This document shows positions 10,545-23,234 of a stretch of 64,000 bases of DNA, one piece after another. The translations under genes and the position numbers were made by a program. The DNA is from Cyrtodaria siliqua (Eukaryota > Mollusca > Bivalvia > Adapedonta > Hiatellidae). Location of the stretch: NCBI GenBank assembly GCA_037043455.1, contig JAWPHD010001439.1, forward strand, positions 124,001-188,000, given 5' to 3'. The notes under the pieces were generated by a model. The model saw only the letters and a program-made list of their open reading frames with translations, did no database searches and had not been told where the DNA came from. Within the stretch, counting starts at the first letter, position 1. Each line of letters starts with the position of its first letter.

Positions 10545-11631
10545 AACAATGTTGATATCGATACATGTATACAAGATTTTAATGCAATTATTGGTGATGT
10601 ATCTTCACCTTTGTTTAAACGAAAGCTTTATTCGAATAACGACGTTCAAACATTCGGCTTTTGCAACAAAAATGAAAATCCTTGGTATAATAACGAATGT
10701 AATGAAAGAAAATTTGATTTTTTGTATATGCTAGATAAGTATAGGGACGATAAAAGCGACGATAACAGAATTAATATGGTAAGGGCTAGATCGACTTACA
10801 AATCAACCATAAGAAAGTACAGAACATTGTATGATAGAGATAAGACTTCTTTATTTGTGAAAGCTAGATATCAACATGCTAAATTATATTGGCGTATGTT
10901 AAAAGACACGGCAGGAATAAAATCACCAACTATACCGCTGTCATCTTTTGAACAGTATTTTAAAGCTATAAATGATCCAGAGGATATATTTTTCATTCTT
11001 GACGATGACGTTTTATATTTTAATGAAAGATATGAGCAGAACGAATTTAGTATTATGTTCGATGAATTAAATGTTATCTTCACAGAAGAAGAGGTAATAA
11101 AATCAATTAAACAATTAAAAACAAATCGATCTGCTGGTCCCGACTTACTTATAAATGAATTATTTTTACACGGACAAGGTATTTTAGCACCGACTTTATG
11201 TAAAATGTTTAATATATTGTTAGATAAAGGTTACTTTCCAGATGTTTGGTCAGAGGGATATATTATTCCATTACATAAACAAGGTAGTATACATAGCGTT
11301 GATAATTATAGAGGTATTACCTTGCTCAGTTGCTTAGGAAAGTTATTTACTAGAGCATTAAATAATAGATTATCTGAATGGGTGGAAAAATACAGTGTTT
11401 TAATTGAAGTACAGGCGGGATTTAGGTCGGGTATGAGTACTGTCGCTAACAATTTTGTTTTACATGGTTTAATTACGCATATACTGAATCAGGGGAAAAA
11501 ACTGTATTGTGTATTTATCGATTTTACCAAAGCATTCGATTACGTTGTTAGAGATAACTTATGGTACAAGTTAACCTAATTTGGAAATAGAGGGAACATT
11601 CTTAACATAATTAAATCGATGTATACAAGTG
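10545..11631 (+). pseudogene. LINE ORF2, reverse transcriptase fingers and first palm motif
   Basis: Resumes the LINE frame after the insertion with 'GDVSSPLFKRK', then 'IKQLKTNRSAGPDLLINELF', 'GYFPDVWSEGYIIPLHKQGS', 'NYRGITLLSCLGKLFTRALN', 'VQAGFRSGMSTV' and the first catalytic block 'LYCVFIDFTKAFDYV'. A stop (TAA, 11577-11579) falls just before 'FGNRGNILNIIKSMYTSV'. The same protein then continues to the MITE insertion at 11632. The motif order is that of a LINE reverse transcriptase. Confidence 0.9.
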
Positions 11632-12078
11632 TTAAAGAGGCACTACCTATATCTACGCGAGTTTTAATGTAAAATATTAAATACTCAATATTACTGCATT
11701 TATATGTATACAAAGCTATTTTATGAGTATTCTAAGAAGAAACATGGTTCGTATTCCTGTTCTTAAGTTATTAATTATGATCAAAACAATACCTTGAATA
11801 AAATGCTGCCCAGCCGTTTATTCCTGCCGGAGAACTACGTGTTTTTACGATTTTCTCGGACATGCGCAATGCGATTCAGTTGAACGAAAACAAACTGTTC
11901 GGGGCAGTTCCGAAAGTAAATGAATCGATCGGAACTTTTCAATCCTGTTTTTTCCCCAGCAAAACGCATATTACATGGGGTGACATTATTGCCATTTACC
12001 TTTTTCATAGTCCTCTTTATGATTAAGTAAAGTTTATATCAATTGGTGGACAAAAATATATAGGTAAAGCCTCTTTAA
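11632..12078. mobile_element. TTAA-flanked MITE in LINE RT domain
   Basis: The 439-bp body (11636-12074) lies between TTAA target duplications at 11632-11635 and 12075-12078. Terminal inverted repeats are 'agaggcactacctatat' and the inverse of 'agaggctttacctatat'. Removing the body and one TTAA joins LINE codons in frame (...MYTSV + KSKVKFCNNLSDE...), so the insertion is precise. There is no transposase; TTAA targeting is typical of piggyBac-type mobilisation. Confidence 0.9.
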
Positions 12079-12684
12079 ATCTAAAGTAAAATTTTGTAAT
12101 AATCTAAGTGATGAGTTATTTGCATGTTAGGCGTCAGACAAGGCGAATGTTCGTCACCTTTTCTTTTTTCCATGTTTCTTAACGATATTGAAAGTGAATA
12201 CTTACTTAGTGGACTAGAAGGGTTAGATGTCAGTATGTTTAAAATGTTTATGCTTTTATATGCGGATGATATAGTTATATTTGCTAATTTACTCGAAGAG
12301 TTACAGGAAAGTCTTAATATATTATCACACTAATGTAGTAAATGGAAATTAAAAGTTAATTCGACAAAAACAAAAGTAATGATATTTAGAAAAGGGGGAA
12401 TGTTGCCAAGAAATTTAGCATTTTTTTACGAAGACAGAGTGATAGAAACTGTCAGTAAGTTTACTTATTTAGGAATGTTTTTTTCTACTGGTGGATCTTT
12501 TACAGAAGCTCAAAATACTTGTTCGGGTCAAGCGCAAAAGGCAATTTTTAAAATGAACAAATACTTATACAAATTTACATTTATTTCACCAAAATACAAA
12601 TTGGACCTTTTTGGTAAGTTAATTACACCAATTCTGAACTATTCATGTGAGATCTGGGGGGTTTATACAAGCAAATCCTATTGA
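12079..12684 (+). pseudogene. LINE ORF2, RT catalytic YADD segment
   Basis: Contains 'GVRQGECSSPFLFSMFLNDI', the intact catalytic 'LLYADDIVIFANLL', 'WKLKVNSTKTKVMIFRKGG' and 'FTYLGMFFSTGGSFTEAQ'. An in-frame TAG at about 12127 and a TAA near 12332 interrupt it. The frame shifts near 12670. Confidence 0.88.
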
Positions 12685-13466
12685 ATGAGTCCATTTGCAG
12701 TTTTGTAAAAGGATTTTAGGGGTTAAAAAGACAACACAAAATGATTTCATATATGGTGAGTTGGGAAGAACATCATTCATTACTAAGAGATATCTCATTA
12801 TTATAAACTATTGGTTAAAACTTTTACAACTGAGGGAAAGAAAATATGTTAAAATTGTGTATAATATGATGTTAAGTGACTTGGAATTGTATCCACAAAA
12901 TGTTAACTGGGCATAACTTGTTAAACATTTATTGGCTTCACTAGGTTTTTATTATGTATGGATCCAACAAAGAGTTGGAAATGAAAAGATATTTATTAAC
13001 GTTATTAAACAAAGACTAAATGATCATTTTATTCAAAATTGGAATCATAGGTTGCAGAGCTCAAGCAGAGCTGTTTTCTACAACAGTATTGCAATTTTTC
13101 AAATTCAGCCATATTTAGAAAATATAAGTGTGTACAAATTGTGTCAGTCAATTACAAAACTAAGAGTTTCATCTCATAGATTAAATTATTGAATCTGGCA
13201 GATGGGTTAAACCTATTAGAATACCTGTTAACGAGAGAACGTGTGATCTTTGTAGAGTGTTAGAAGATCAATTTCATTTTGTATTAGAGTGTGAACGATT
13301 TTTGGAGTTAAGGAATCAATATATATCTAAATATTTTTGGAAACGTCCTAACATGATGAAATTTATAGAATTAATTAACTCAACAAATAAAGTTAGAATT
13401 CGTAAATTAGGTATATTTATTTATGACGCTTTTAAATTAAGAAATGAACTGTTATATAGAATATAA
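12685..13466 (+). pseudogene. LINE ORF2, C-terminal region with zinc-binding-like motif
   Basis: 'LQFCKRILGVKKTTQNDFIY', 'FIQNWNHRLQSSSRAVFYN' and a Cys-His cluster 'CDLCRVLEDQFHFVLEC' near the end. Three short frames are separated by a stop near 12915 and a frameshift near 13190. The cluster matches that of the second LINE copy in this window ('CKFCNILEDEFHFMLEC'), so both belong to one family. Confidence 0.87.
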
Positions 13467-13765
13467 CTGTATTTTTTTCGAAAAACTAGTGTACGTGCGC
13501 GGTGCGCGTGTGTATATGAATAAATGAAATTGTAAATAATATGTAAATCTCTATGTACAGTTGTTAACACCTTCTCAATTACACATGATTGCATAATGGC
13601 TTATGCAAGTTATATTGTGATATAATATATACTTACCGTTTTCATATATATATACATGTGTATGTAGTAATTACTGCACTGCTGCCATGTTATACTTTGT
13701 ATTTGTATCCTCACGGGCTTTATAGCCTATTGGAACTTTGAAATAAAAGTATCTATCTATGTCGT
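13467..13765 (+). mobile_element. LINE 3' UTR and 3' end
   Basis: The untranslated tail ends with 'ggaactttgaaataaaagta' and a short 'tctatctatg' repeat. The last ~40 bp ('tcctcacgggctttatagcc') match the end of the second copy at about 28195-28240, which fixes the family's 3' terminus. Confidence 0.8.
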
Positions 13766-15181
13766 TATACCGAATACACCAATCAATAACTAATTGTCAA
13801 ATCTCAAAAATCAATTGCATTAACTGTCTTACCAAAACCACACTTCAACAAAATAGTATTTTTTTCTGTAAACAAATAATTGCCGATTACTATTAATATA
13901 TTCTTGGTAAATACCAACAATGCTACTAATAATATTTTAAACACGAACTATGTATATTATGCTCAGTAATTTATTGACTAAACCAATTTATTACTGAAAA
14001 TATACAACACAATAGTAAAATATTTGAGTACATCTCATAGATGCTAAACGCTATGCATAAACATATCTTTGTTTACGTTCCCTTGATGTTTACAAACATG
14101 TGTACGCTACTACTACTACTGCGCGTATTCTGAGAACACGATGTATTTACACGTAATCCGTGTAAACAATAATGTACTTTTCCAATATGTACAATTATGT
14201 ACTGCTGAAAAAAAACCATTAATCTGTCCAGTCTGAATTAAATCACTGTTAAATGCAAATTTACTATCATTAAATTTACCTGTACAATTTATCCGATAAA
14301 TCTTAAATGACCTGTGACCTGCGCGATCACAACAATGACATGGACGTAAACAAATCCACACCAGATGTGTATGAATGAATAGAATAATGAACAGATAAGA
14401 AGAAAAAGAGAGGTGCTTACATTTTCAGTCGATCTATATCCTCCTTAGTTGTCCAACTGTCTAACTAAAACGTGCAGTGCTTAGTGCAAATATTTGGTTA
14501 GTGGCAGGAAAATATTTTAATTGAAAAAATCTTAAATATATAACCTACCTTATTACACTCAAACACCTACTAATATCTCTATATAATATACGTATAACTC
14601 TCCCGATTATTCGTAACATACATGCACAAGATAATTTCTTGAATTCCAGACTGGTCCTGAAAAATCTTGTAAAATGAATTTCAGGCGACTTACAAAATAC
14701 TGTTACTGGTATGAATTAGATAAATATCCAATATATTCAATGCAAAATAATGTCTGTATCACAAGACAATGACTAATTTAACCACGGACAATATACAGCG
14801 CTATCCCTTAATGGCCAATCTGAAGCCTATGCATACAGATATTTTAATCAATTACAATATTAAACATTACATATATTCACAGGGAATCCAGAGCGCCTGA
14901 TACAAAAATCACAAAAATCCTTTATAATAATATATAGAATAGGGTTAGAACCCCTATGTGTTGTCAACGGCCAGATTTTACCACGTTTGTAGACTACAAC
15001 ACTGTATACTATTTTACTATTTTACCCGTTATTCACTCCGTGCCGATAATACACGCACTTAAAACTATTTATCCGTGTAGCGGAAACACTAATGATGCTG
15101 CCTGACTATATGTCTCCTCGTGATATCGCGTACACAAACCACAAACCGAAAAAGAGATCACTAATGTTGACAGTGTTGAAC
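13766..15181. other. No gene recognised
   Basis: AT-rich unique-looking sequence. The 81-codon - strand frame at 14116-14361 has no recognisable domain or splice context. Confidence 0.5.
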
Positions 15182-15332
15182 ATACCGGAAACGGAAATGG
15201 CTTCAAATTTCAAGGGCAAAATAAATGACGCTTTCTGATTGGCTGAACATAAACGACCAATCATTGTTCAGCCAATCAGAAATCGTCATTTATTTTGCCC
15301 TTGAAATTTGAAGCCATTTCCGTTTCCGGTAT
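15182..15332. repeat. 151-bp hairpin element
   Basis: Near-perfect inverted arms of about 65 bp ('ataccggaaacggaaatggc', 'ttcaaatttcaagggcaaaa', 'gattggctgaac') with a ~20-bp loop. It abuts the 46-bp minisatellite. Confidence 0.92.
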
Positions 15333-15650
15333 CTTTTTCTCCATTTATAGTAAGGTATGTAATAAAGACATCTATCCTCTTCTGCTCCATTTATAGTAAA
15401 GTATGTAATAAAAACCTATATCCTCTTCTTCTCCGTTTATAGTAAGGTATGTAATAAAAACCTCTATCGTCTTCTTTTCCATTTATTAGTAAGGTATGTA
15501 ATAAAATCATCTATCCTGTTCTCTCCATTTAAAGTAAGTTATGCAATAAAAACCTCTATCCCCTTCTTCTCCATTTATAGTAAGGTATGTAATAAAAATC
15601 TCTATTCTCTTCTTCTCCATTTATAGTAAGGTATGTTATAAAAACCTCTG
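15333..15650. repeat. 46-bp minisatellite, seven units
   Basis: Seven diverged units of the same 46-bp sequence as at 1904-2022, containing 'ctccatttatagtaaggtat' and 'cctctatcctcttctt'. Confidence 0.9.
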
Positions 15651-15953
15651 TTTTTATATAGTCTTGCCCAGGCAATGAATAAAAAAACATCAATAAAACG
15701 GGACACAGTTTTGTCAAAAGAGCACATATAGTTATTGTTCTTGCGCTCTGAACTTTGTCTAATTGTGCTTTGCATTTGTAACCAGTTGCATGCAGTTATA
15801 AAGAGTGGTTTTGAAATTACTGTCCTGATGAGAAAAGCATATTATGCCAGAAATGATCGTAGAGTTTTGACTCTTTCGCTCTGCGCTCCATATTACTGTG
15901 CTTTTTTTTTATTTATACAACGTTCATGCAATAATTCTTAGCTATTTCATCAT

Positions 15954-16674
15954 TGGCTGAAACAAGCTTCCCGAACAATAGGTAATGATTATGGAAACGG
16001 TATCCGTAATTTGTAGATGCAAAATGGTAGTGCGTTTGTTTTAGTTTTGGGGTTGTTGTTTGGGTGTTTTGTTTTTAAGTTTGCCAGCTATGTCAATTAT
16101 TTTCAATTATCATAGAACACATCAGTTCTTTTTTTCTTTCCATATGTTACACAACTGCATTTTTTCCTCATACGCAAAAGTAAATTTTGAAACACTTGGT
16201 AACATAGTTTCATTCATCCTATATAGGTTTTATGGTTTATTTAAATCTCCTCATAGTACATAACATATGATTTTAAATATGCCATTCTAAATTAATTATA
16301 AGTGACAATTTATTATAATAAATAAAATGCTATTAACAACAGTAAAATAATATGAAACATTTAACCTGATTAAAGACAAGCTAATTTCTCTTATTCAAAA
16401 AACATTCGCTAGAGAAAATACTACATTTTTGGCATGTAATAATATTAAAGCGTTTTTTACTATCGGAAGTTTAGACAATTATACTATGTGGACTTGCCAT
16501 CTTCGGGATGGTTAAAAATGTGTACTATTGATTTTATGAATATTGAGTTCTGCTCAACCCGGGGCTAGAGGGCGTGAACAATAGCAAGCACTTTTCACTA
16601 CCGTTCATGAACAGTCGCAAGCAAACCGAGACTGCAATATTTTTTGCATTTATCGTGTTCGGCGATTTCCAAAT
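15954..16674 (+). mobile_element. Dispersed ~720-bp repeat K, copy 1
   Basis: Starts 'ggctgaaacaagcttcccga' and ends in a diverged family-M module ('ggggctagagggcgtgaac', 'gttcatgaacagtcgcaagc'). An inverted, highly similar copy occupies 36785-37505. The open frame at 16060-16263 lies inside it and is not supported as a gene. Confidence 0.85.
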
Positions 16675-16792
16675 TTCTCTATTTATAAATTAACTAGGAT
16701 TGAACTCCTCTATAACCATGTCATAAATATGCACATAGGTGTATTTGAATTCGGATGTATTTTACATTTACACATACATTTATTTCTTGTAG

Positions 16793-16916
16793 AGAATGGA
16801 AGAACCGTAAAATATTGTGAATACAAAGGTATAAAACTCCTTCCGCCATCTAAAATCAATGACTATGATAGCTGTCACACTTGTTGGTGTAGAAAAAGCG
16901 GGTTTCAATGCGCTAC
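16793..16916 (+). CDS. Beta-microseminoprotein (PSP94)-like, penultimate exon
   Basis: Acceptor 'tttatttcttgtag' precedes 16793 and donor 'gtaagtatt' follows 16916, giving a phase-1 start and a two-base overhang (AC) at the end. The exon reads 'NGRTVKYCEYKGIKL', then 'SCHTCWCRKSGFQCA': a CxxxG...C-x2-C-x-C...C pattern as in beta-microseminoprotein exon 3 and related VWC-like folds. Vertebrate members are small secreted disulfide-rich proteins; the role here is unknown. The overhang AC plus the first base of the exon at 28537 makes Thr and keeps the frame open. No signal-peptide exon was found upstream. Confidence 0.72.
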
Positions 16917-17698
16917 GTAAGTATTAATTTTCAAATAGTCTATCTAGTCTAGATCATCTGCGACGCTTGCTAGTTTTCAAAACAAACGTCTAGAACAGTT
17001 CTTCTAAAAAAGGTTTGACTTTTGCCGAGATTCTGGTATCGTTTCTGATTGGTTGAGACAGAAACACCTGCTGTCCAAGACATACATGAAAGGCAGGCAG
17101 CCAATTAATTTATAAATAAATTAAGAGGGAAACTTCATCATTATATCGACGAACTAAATGGGGATGGTCAAAAATACTTTAATAAAAAAAAAAATTAAGG
17201 TCATGTGTTTCCGGTTTCAAATTTGTTTCTGCGCACACGGTCAAGACGTTTGTATTTACAACCAGGCGTCGAAGATTATCAAGACTAATGTTGTTCCTTT
17301 GAAATATCAGTAATACATGCTCTTGAAGTACCAAACGGATGATTACAATAATACTATGCAATGTTCTGTGTTATATATCTCCAGTTATGCCTGCATAACA
17401 TGATTTATGAACAGTGTCTGGGGGTCATTATTGATAACGCCAATATTAGATAATCAGCATAGTACTATCACGCGCAGGATCATGAGTTCAGTGTGTGCGC
17501 CATGATGATTGGCCAATGATATGGGGGCACACATGAGAAGTTACAGCGTTTGGCGCCCCAGTCATTAAGTGGATCGATAGAGAACTCAATTTGCCCACCT
17601 CCACCCTTTAAGGGTGAGAAAATACATACATCTGCAAAATACCTTTCAAAAAGCACTGGATCCCCGAGGGGATACGAAAATGTTGGAATAAATTAATA

Positions 17699-18051
17699 GG
17701 TGGGGAAAAAACATTTATACAGTGCTACAGTTTATAAAAACCCAAGCGCTTTCGGCTTACGCCTTCATCATAACTAAATGTCAGCGTACAGTTTTACCCT
17801 CATCAACCAGATATGTTCTTTTATTAGTATCACATTTGGCTCCAGAGTGTCCATTAAAAGTAACCAGTCCCTGCAACACTGCCAAACGATAAGTAGTTTT
17901 TTAAAGAGTTTTATTTAAACTGCCGTGTATTTTAATGTTTTTTGTTTCGTATTTGTTCTTTTCGTGTTTGTGTACCCCTGATGAAGGCGTAAGCCGAAAG
18001 CGCTTTGGTTTTTATAAACTGTAGCACTATATAAATGTTTTTTCCCCCACC
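17699..18051. mobile_element. Fold-back MITE with ~75-bp terminal inverted repeats
   Basis: The left end 'ggtggggaaaaaacattta' and 'gcgctttcggcttacgcctt' are mirrored at the right end. The centre (about 17780-17965) is unique. No coding capacity is seen. Confidence 0.85.
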
Positions 18052-19155
18052 CGATTGTGTCGAACCCCTTACAGGGCGTATTCTTACGACCCCTTACACA
18101 TTTCCGGCCGTTTAGGCGTTCTCTTACGAACCCCTTACACATTTCCGATCGTTTACGAGACCATTGTTATATTTAATTTTGAAATTGTGTTTTGTATATG
18201 CATTATGATTATATATCTTATTGTATTGTAAGAAAAAAAGGTTGTGCTTGGTTTACTCATTAAACATTTATATTGTGTTTCATTATATGATACAGTTTGT
18301 TTTAGAAAAATATGACTAAAACAAGATTATATTGGGTCATGCAACGCATAACCACTTTCAACTGCATACACGGATTTATGTCTTCTTTTACCCCGGACTG
18401 AGTATCATAAATAACATTATGCTTTTTGCAGCACAGGCAGGACGGTGTGTTTTCAGTAGACGATCATTTGCTCATGCTTAACTTATTGCAGAACATATAT
18501 GCAAAAACTCTTAGGTTCATGGAGGATGGCCTAGAACCTTCATGACCCTATGGCGACATTAACATATGGTGATGCACACCACATTATAAACAAGTGGTAA
18601 GATGTTGACGTTCTTTTATCATCTTCCTTCTTTTCCATCTCACAGTGTGGATTTGTGAGATGTTGTTATTATCTCATGCCTGCAAAATAAGACAGACGCA
18701 CTGACTTAGCCTGGTAACCACATACTATATCGTTAGTTAGTAGTAGTTCTTTATATAGGTCTAGTCAGCATCGTATCTACTTGCAATGTAATTGTTAATA
18801 TATAATCAGTAAATATTCTCAGATAAGTGCACTTTGTGACCGCTAATAATGCATTATGTATATGTCCAAGTTTCGCCGTCTGTTATCATGAGCTTAACAA
18901 TTGCGTAAGGTAAATATACAAACATATCGTGCTGACCGAGCTAATATCTTCTCTGGTTTTTGTAATGTACCGAATGACAAATGGTTCGCCTGTTGTCCAA
19001 ACATGTATAATGCACTTAATGACTTGTACAGCTTAGCAGTTATATATTGTACCGACTGACCGAGCTATTACAATCTTATAGACAGTATAACATACATTTT
19101 AATACTCTCATACGCCTTTTTAGAATATTATTTTTATAAATTTAATAAAAATGTC
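18052..19155. other. No gene recognised (intronic)
   Basis: AT-rich intron sequence without evident repeats, open frames or RNA genes. Confidence 0.5.
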
Positions 19156-19159
19156 TGAG

Positions 19160-21075
19160 TATTGGTTTTTAGCTCTACTGATCAGAGATCAGCAGAGCTT
19201 ATGCCGTGGTGCGGCGTCCGTCGTCCGTCCGTCCGTCCGTCCGTCCGTCTGTCCGTTAACTTTTATTTGTAGCGACTACTCCTCTGAAACTACTGGATGG
19301 ATATTCATAAAACTTTACAAAAATGTTGCCCATGAAGTCTAGTTGATCCTAGCAAAAATTCATGGTGATGTGAAATCCAAGATGGCCGCCAAAGCTAAAA
19401 ATAGATTTTTTAAATACAAGTTTGTAGCGACTACTTCTTGAAAACTATAAGTGATATTGATATGGGACTTTTTCTTAAATGATCAGCATGACATGATGTT
19501 GGTCCTTGTCGAAAATCGTTTTGATTTGACGTTAAACATGGCTGCCAGCGGCCATCTTTGTTTACATAGAGTTATATAATGAAAACTTGTAGCGACTACT
19601 CCTCTGAAACTTCTTGACGGATTTTCATGAAACTTCACAGGAATGTTGCTCTTGATGTCTAATTGATCCTAGCAAAATTTCAGGTCGGCCGGAAATTCAA
19701 GATGGCCGCCACGGCTAAAAATAAATTTTCAAAATACAAGTTTGTAGCGACTACTTCTTGAAAACTATAAGTGATATTGATATGGGACTTTTTCTAAAAT
19801 GATCAGCATGACATGATGTTGGTCCTTATCAAAAATTGTTTTGATTCGACGTTAAACGTGGCTGCCAGCGGCCATCTTTGTTTACATAGAGTCATATAGT
19901 AAAAACTTGTAGCGACTACTCCTCTAAAACTACTTGGCGGATTTTCATGAAACTTTACAGGAATGTTGCTCTTAATGTCTAATTGATCCTAGCAAAATTT
20001 CAGATCGGCCAGAAATTCAAGATGGCTGCCACAGTTAAAAATAGATTTTTAAAAAATAAGTTTGTAGCGACTACTTCTTGAAAACTATAAGTGATATTGA
20101 TATGGGACTTTTTCTAAAATGATCAGCATGACATGATGGTTATCCGAGTCAAACATTATTTTGATTCGACATTAAACATGGCTGCCAGTGGCCATCTTTG
20201 TTTACATAGAGTTATATAATGAAAACTTGTAGCGACTACTCCTCTGAAACTACTTGACGGATTTTCATGAAACTTCACAGAAATGTTGCTCTTGATGTCT
20301 AATTGATCCTAGCAAAATTTCAGGTCGGTCGGAAATTCAAGATGGCCGCCATGGCTAAAAATAGATTTTCATGCAAGTTTGTAGCGACTACTTCTTGAAA
20401 ACTATAAGTGATATTGATATGGGACTTTTTCTAAAATGATCAGCATGACATGATGTTGGTCCTTATCAAAAATCGTTTTGATTCGACGTTAAACGTGGCT
20501 GCCAGCGGCCATCTTTGTTTACATTGAGTTATATAGTAAAAACTTGTAGCGACTACTCCTCTGAAACTACTTGGCGGATTTTCATGAAACTTTACAGGAA
20601 TGTTGCTCTTAATGTCTAATTGATCCTAGCAAAATTTCAGATCGGCCAGAAATTCAAGATGGCTGCCACAGTTAAAAATAAATTTTTAAAAAATAAGTTT
20701 GTAGCGACTACTTCTTGAAAACTATAAGAGATATTGATATGGGACTTTTTCTAAAATGATCAGCATGACATGATGGTTATCCGAGTCGAACATTATTTTG
20801 ATTCAATGTTAAACATGGCTGTCAGTTGCCATCTTTGTTTACATAGAGTTATATAATGAAAACTTGTAGCGACTACTCCTCTGAAACTACTTGACGGATT
20901 TTCATGAAACTTCACAGGAATGTTGCTCTTGATGTCTAATTGATCCTAGCAAAATTTCAGGTCGGCCGGAAATTCAAGATGGCCACCACAGCTAAAAATA
21001 GATTTTCAAAAAAACAGTTTGTAGCGATTACTTCCTGAAATCAAAATCAATCAGTAGAGCTTCAAGGTCATTGAC
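19160..21075 (+). mobile_element. Stem-loop/(CCGT)n element with 320-bp tandem units
   Basis: Begins with a stem-loop 'gctctactgatcagagatca' + 'gcagagc', then 'gcggcgtccgtcgtccgtcc' runs. About 5.5 tandem units of ~320 bp follow. Each contains 'cttgtagcgactactcctct', 'aattcaagatggccgcc', 'gggactttttctaaaatgat' and 'ggccatctttgtttacat'. It ends near 'tcaaggtcattgacctcttg', a small palindrome. Architecture matches the insertion at 23235-25787, so both belong to one superfamily with independently amplified cores. Confidence 0.85.
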
Positions 21076-22260
21076 CTCTTGTTACTGTTACATACGTGTT
21101 AGTTCACTATACTAACAAGTAGAGGACCTTAAACGAGTTTAATAGTTGATCGGTAAATTGATCTAGCGTTATTGGAAGAGTTTATTTAAATATGTATCAA
21201 ATATAAACCAGATTTAAGATTAAGTGTATAACCGCTTCAGACACATTGCTTGGCTTTAAGTCTGATAAACCTTACCTGACATCGGTATATCATGTTATTT
21301 CGTCGTAACTACTTTACATTTCAACTAGAATACTTACAATAATTGGGTTCTATGCGTGTTTGATTCTCAATAGTAATAATGTTCAAAAAGATTAAAACCT
21401 GTGACGCCACAAAATGTCTATAATCATCTATACTCAACACTATCAGTGCTATAAAACGCATAACACGATTTATGTAAAGTAGAACTTTTCATAGTATATT
21501 TTGTATAAATACTTTTGATACTTTTGATGCATTTCAAAAGGAGAAATCGCCATTATCGGCCCTTCTTAATGACAAATGCTATGTTCTGCCTTTCATCATT
21601 CATCCGATATTTACCAAACTTGGCCAGATTGTTTATAACTATTAAATCTCTAATAAGTTCTAAAACCAACATAACGAGTTATGTTCATTGACATTGAAAA
21701 ACGCGCATCCCATGAAACGCTAAAGGGTAATGGCTAATTTAGATGTATAGTTATTGTGATTTTTATATGTGTAATAATTACACATTATGTTAATTCAACC
21801 TTTTTCAGATTGTTGGACACAATATATACAATGTGTTTGACTTTTAGATTACATTCAGCATTATCTTTGTTTTGACATTGTCCAGCTCAACAGTTTATGG
21901 TTTATTAAAAACTGTTTTAATCTTCAAGGCAAAGTACATCAGTATATTTGCGATTTTTGATCAATATGTTGATGTTTTACATATTGGTATTAGCTTTATC
22001 AACAAAATTCAATAAATCATACTGAAAACTATGTTTTACATCTAAGTTATAATTGCTGAAAACAGAATCCATTGCGTTTTGAGTACTTACGAGTTCAAAA
22101 GCTCAAAGGTACGCGTATTGAAATATATTATTAAAGCAATTTAAAGCAATTTAATTGATGTGATACATTTGTTTTATGATTTAATAGTAATCATAGGTTT
22201 ACCTGTTTTACCTTAAGAAGTTAAGTCTTATTCCCCTTTCATACTCTTTTTAAGTCTGAA
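21076..22260. other. No gene recognised (intronic)
   Basis: AT-rich intron sequence. No coding or repeat structure recognised. Confidence 0.5.
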
Positions 22261-22460
22261 GAAGTTAAGACAATTACCAGCTTATATTATGTTAGCTAAT
22301 TTGACTGCAATGGTAATCGTTTCTGGATAAATGGTTTGTAATAAGAAATTAAGACAATTACCAATCTTATATTATGTTAGCTAATTTGACTGCAATATTA
22401 ATCGTTTCAGGATCAGTGGTTTGTCGTAAGAAGTTAAGACATTTACCAATCTTATATTAT
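22261..22460 (+). repeat. Acceptor-like tandem array, left part
   Basis: Units of about 83-85 bp: 'gaagttaagacaattacca', 'cttatattatgttagctaat', 'ttgactgcaatgttaatcg', 'tttcaggatcagtggtttgt'. Two units are complete. In the first the acceptor is mutated to 'tttctg', in the second it is intact at 22410. A third is cut by the LINE insertion at 22461. The array resumes at 28250. Confidence 0.88.
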
Positions 22461-22479
22461 TACATATTGTAGTATTGCC

Positions 22480-22862
22480 ATGTTAAGTACTTTGGGTAAA
22501 TCGTTTTCAAGAATTTTAAATAACAGACTCACAAGCTGGGCTGAAAATTATGGAGTATACATTGAAACGCAGGCCGGTTTTAGGTCAAACATGAGTACAG
22601 TGGATAATGTATTTGTGCTGCATGGATTAATCTCTCATTTTATAAATACAGGTAAAAAACTTTATTGTGCTTTTGTCGACTTTACAAAAGCTATTGATTA
22701 TGCAGTTCGAGAAAATATATGTTTTAAAATGATTAAACCGGGAATTCGGGGTAAAATGTTTAATATTACTCATTCTATGTACCAGTCTGTGAAACCAAGA
22801 GTTAAATATTGTAATTTGTTGAGTGAAGAGTATAGTTGTATGCTAGGGGTTAGACAAGTTGA
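22480..22862 (+). pseudogene. LINE copy 2, RT first segment
   Basis: 'MLSTLGKSFSRILNNRLTSW', 'TQAGFRSNMSTVDNVFVLHG' and 'LYCAFVDFTKAIDYAVREN' are followed by 'CMLGVRQVE'. The frame is broken at 22863 by the family-P insertion. It resumes at about 26393 with 'CLSPILITMFLNDIQE'. Confidence 0.9.
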
Positions 22863-23234
22863 ATAGAGAAATATAAAAAGATCGGACAGGGAAAGTAGCA
22901 TTCAAGGAGGACAGTCAACCACAAAACACAGAAACAAACATGCAAACAGACAAACAAGATGGCAAAAGTAACAATAAAAGCAAACGACACTACTAACACA
23001 AAAGGGTTGACAATAGGGCTACCGCCTTGGAACGGTCAGTGGCATAGTAGGCCACTGGGGGTTTAAACCGGTTCTAGGGTGCACCAAACCTCACACTTAC
23101 CCTACTGCCATCCCATTAAAGCAGGACAGTGTAAATAAAGAAATCCCCGCCATGATCTAATCTCTAACCAACAAGGCAGCATCAATAGGCAATATAAGTA
23201 AAACACAAATATGCTCGGGTAAATATAATACAAA

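Noticed and set aside
15735..15941. Possible signal-peptide exon for the microseminoprotein-like gene
   Set aside because: The hydrophobic stretch lacks an ATG (it starts at TTG), and the GT sites in reach are weak or would create a stop when joined to 16793.
16060..16263. 67-codon open frame
   Set aside because: Lies wholly inside repeat K and has no features of a protein family.
19151..19342. 63-codon frame with Arg/Pro/Ser/Val repeats
   Set aside because: Produced by the (CCGT)n run of the stem-loop element.
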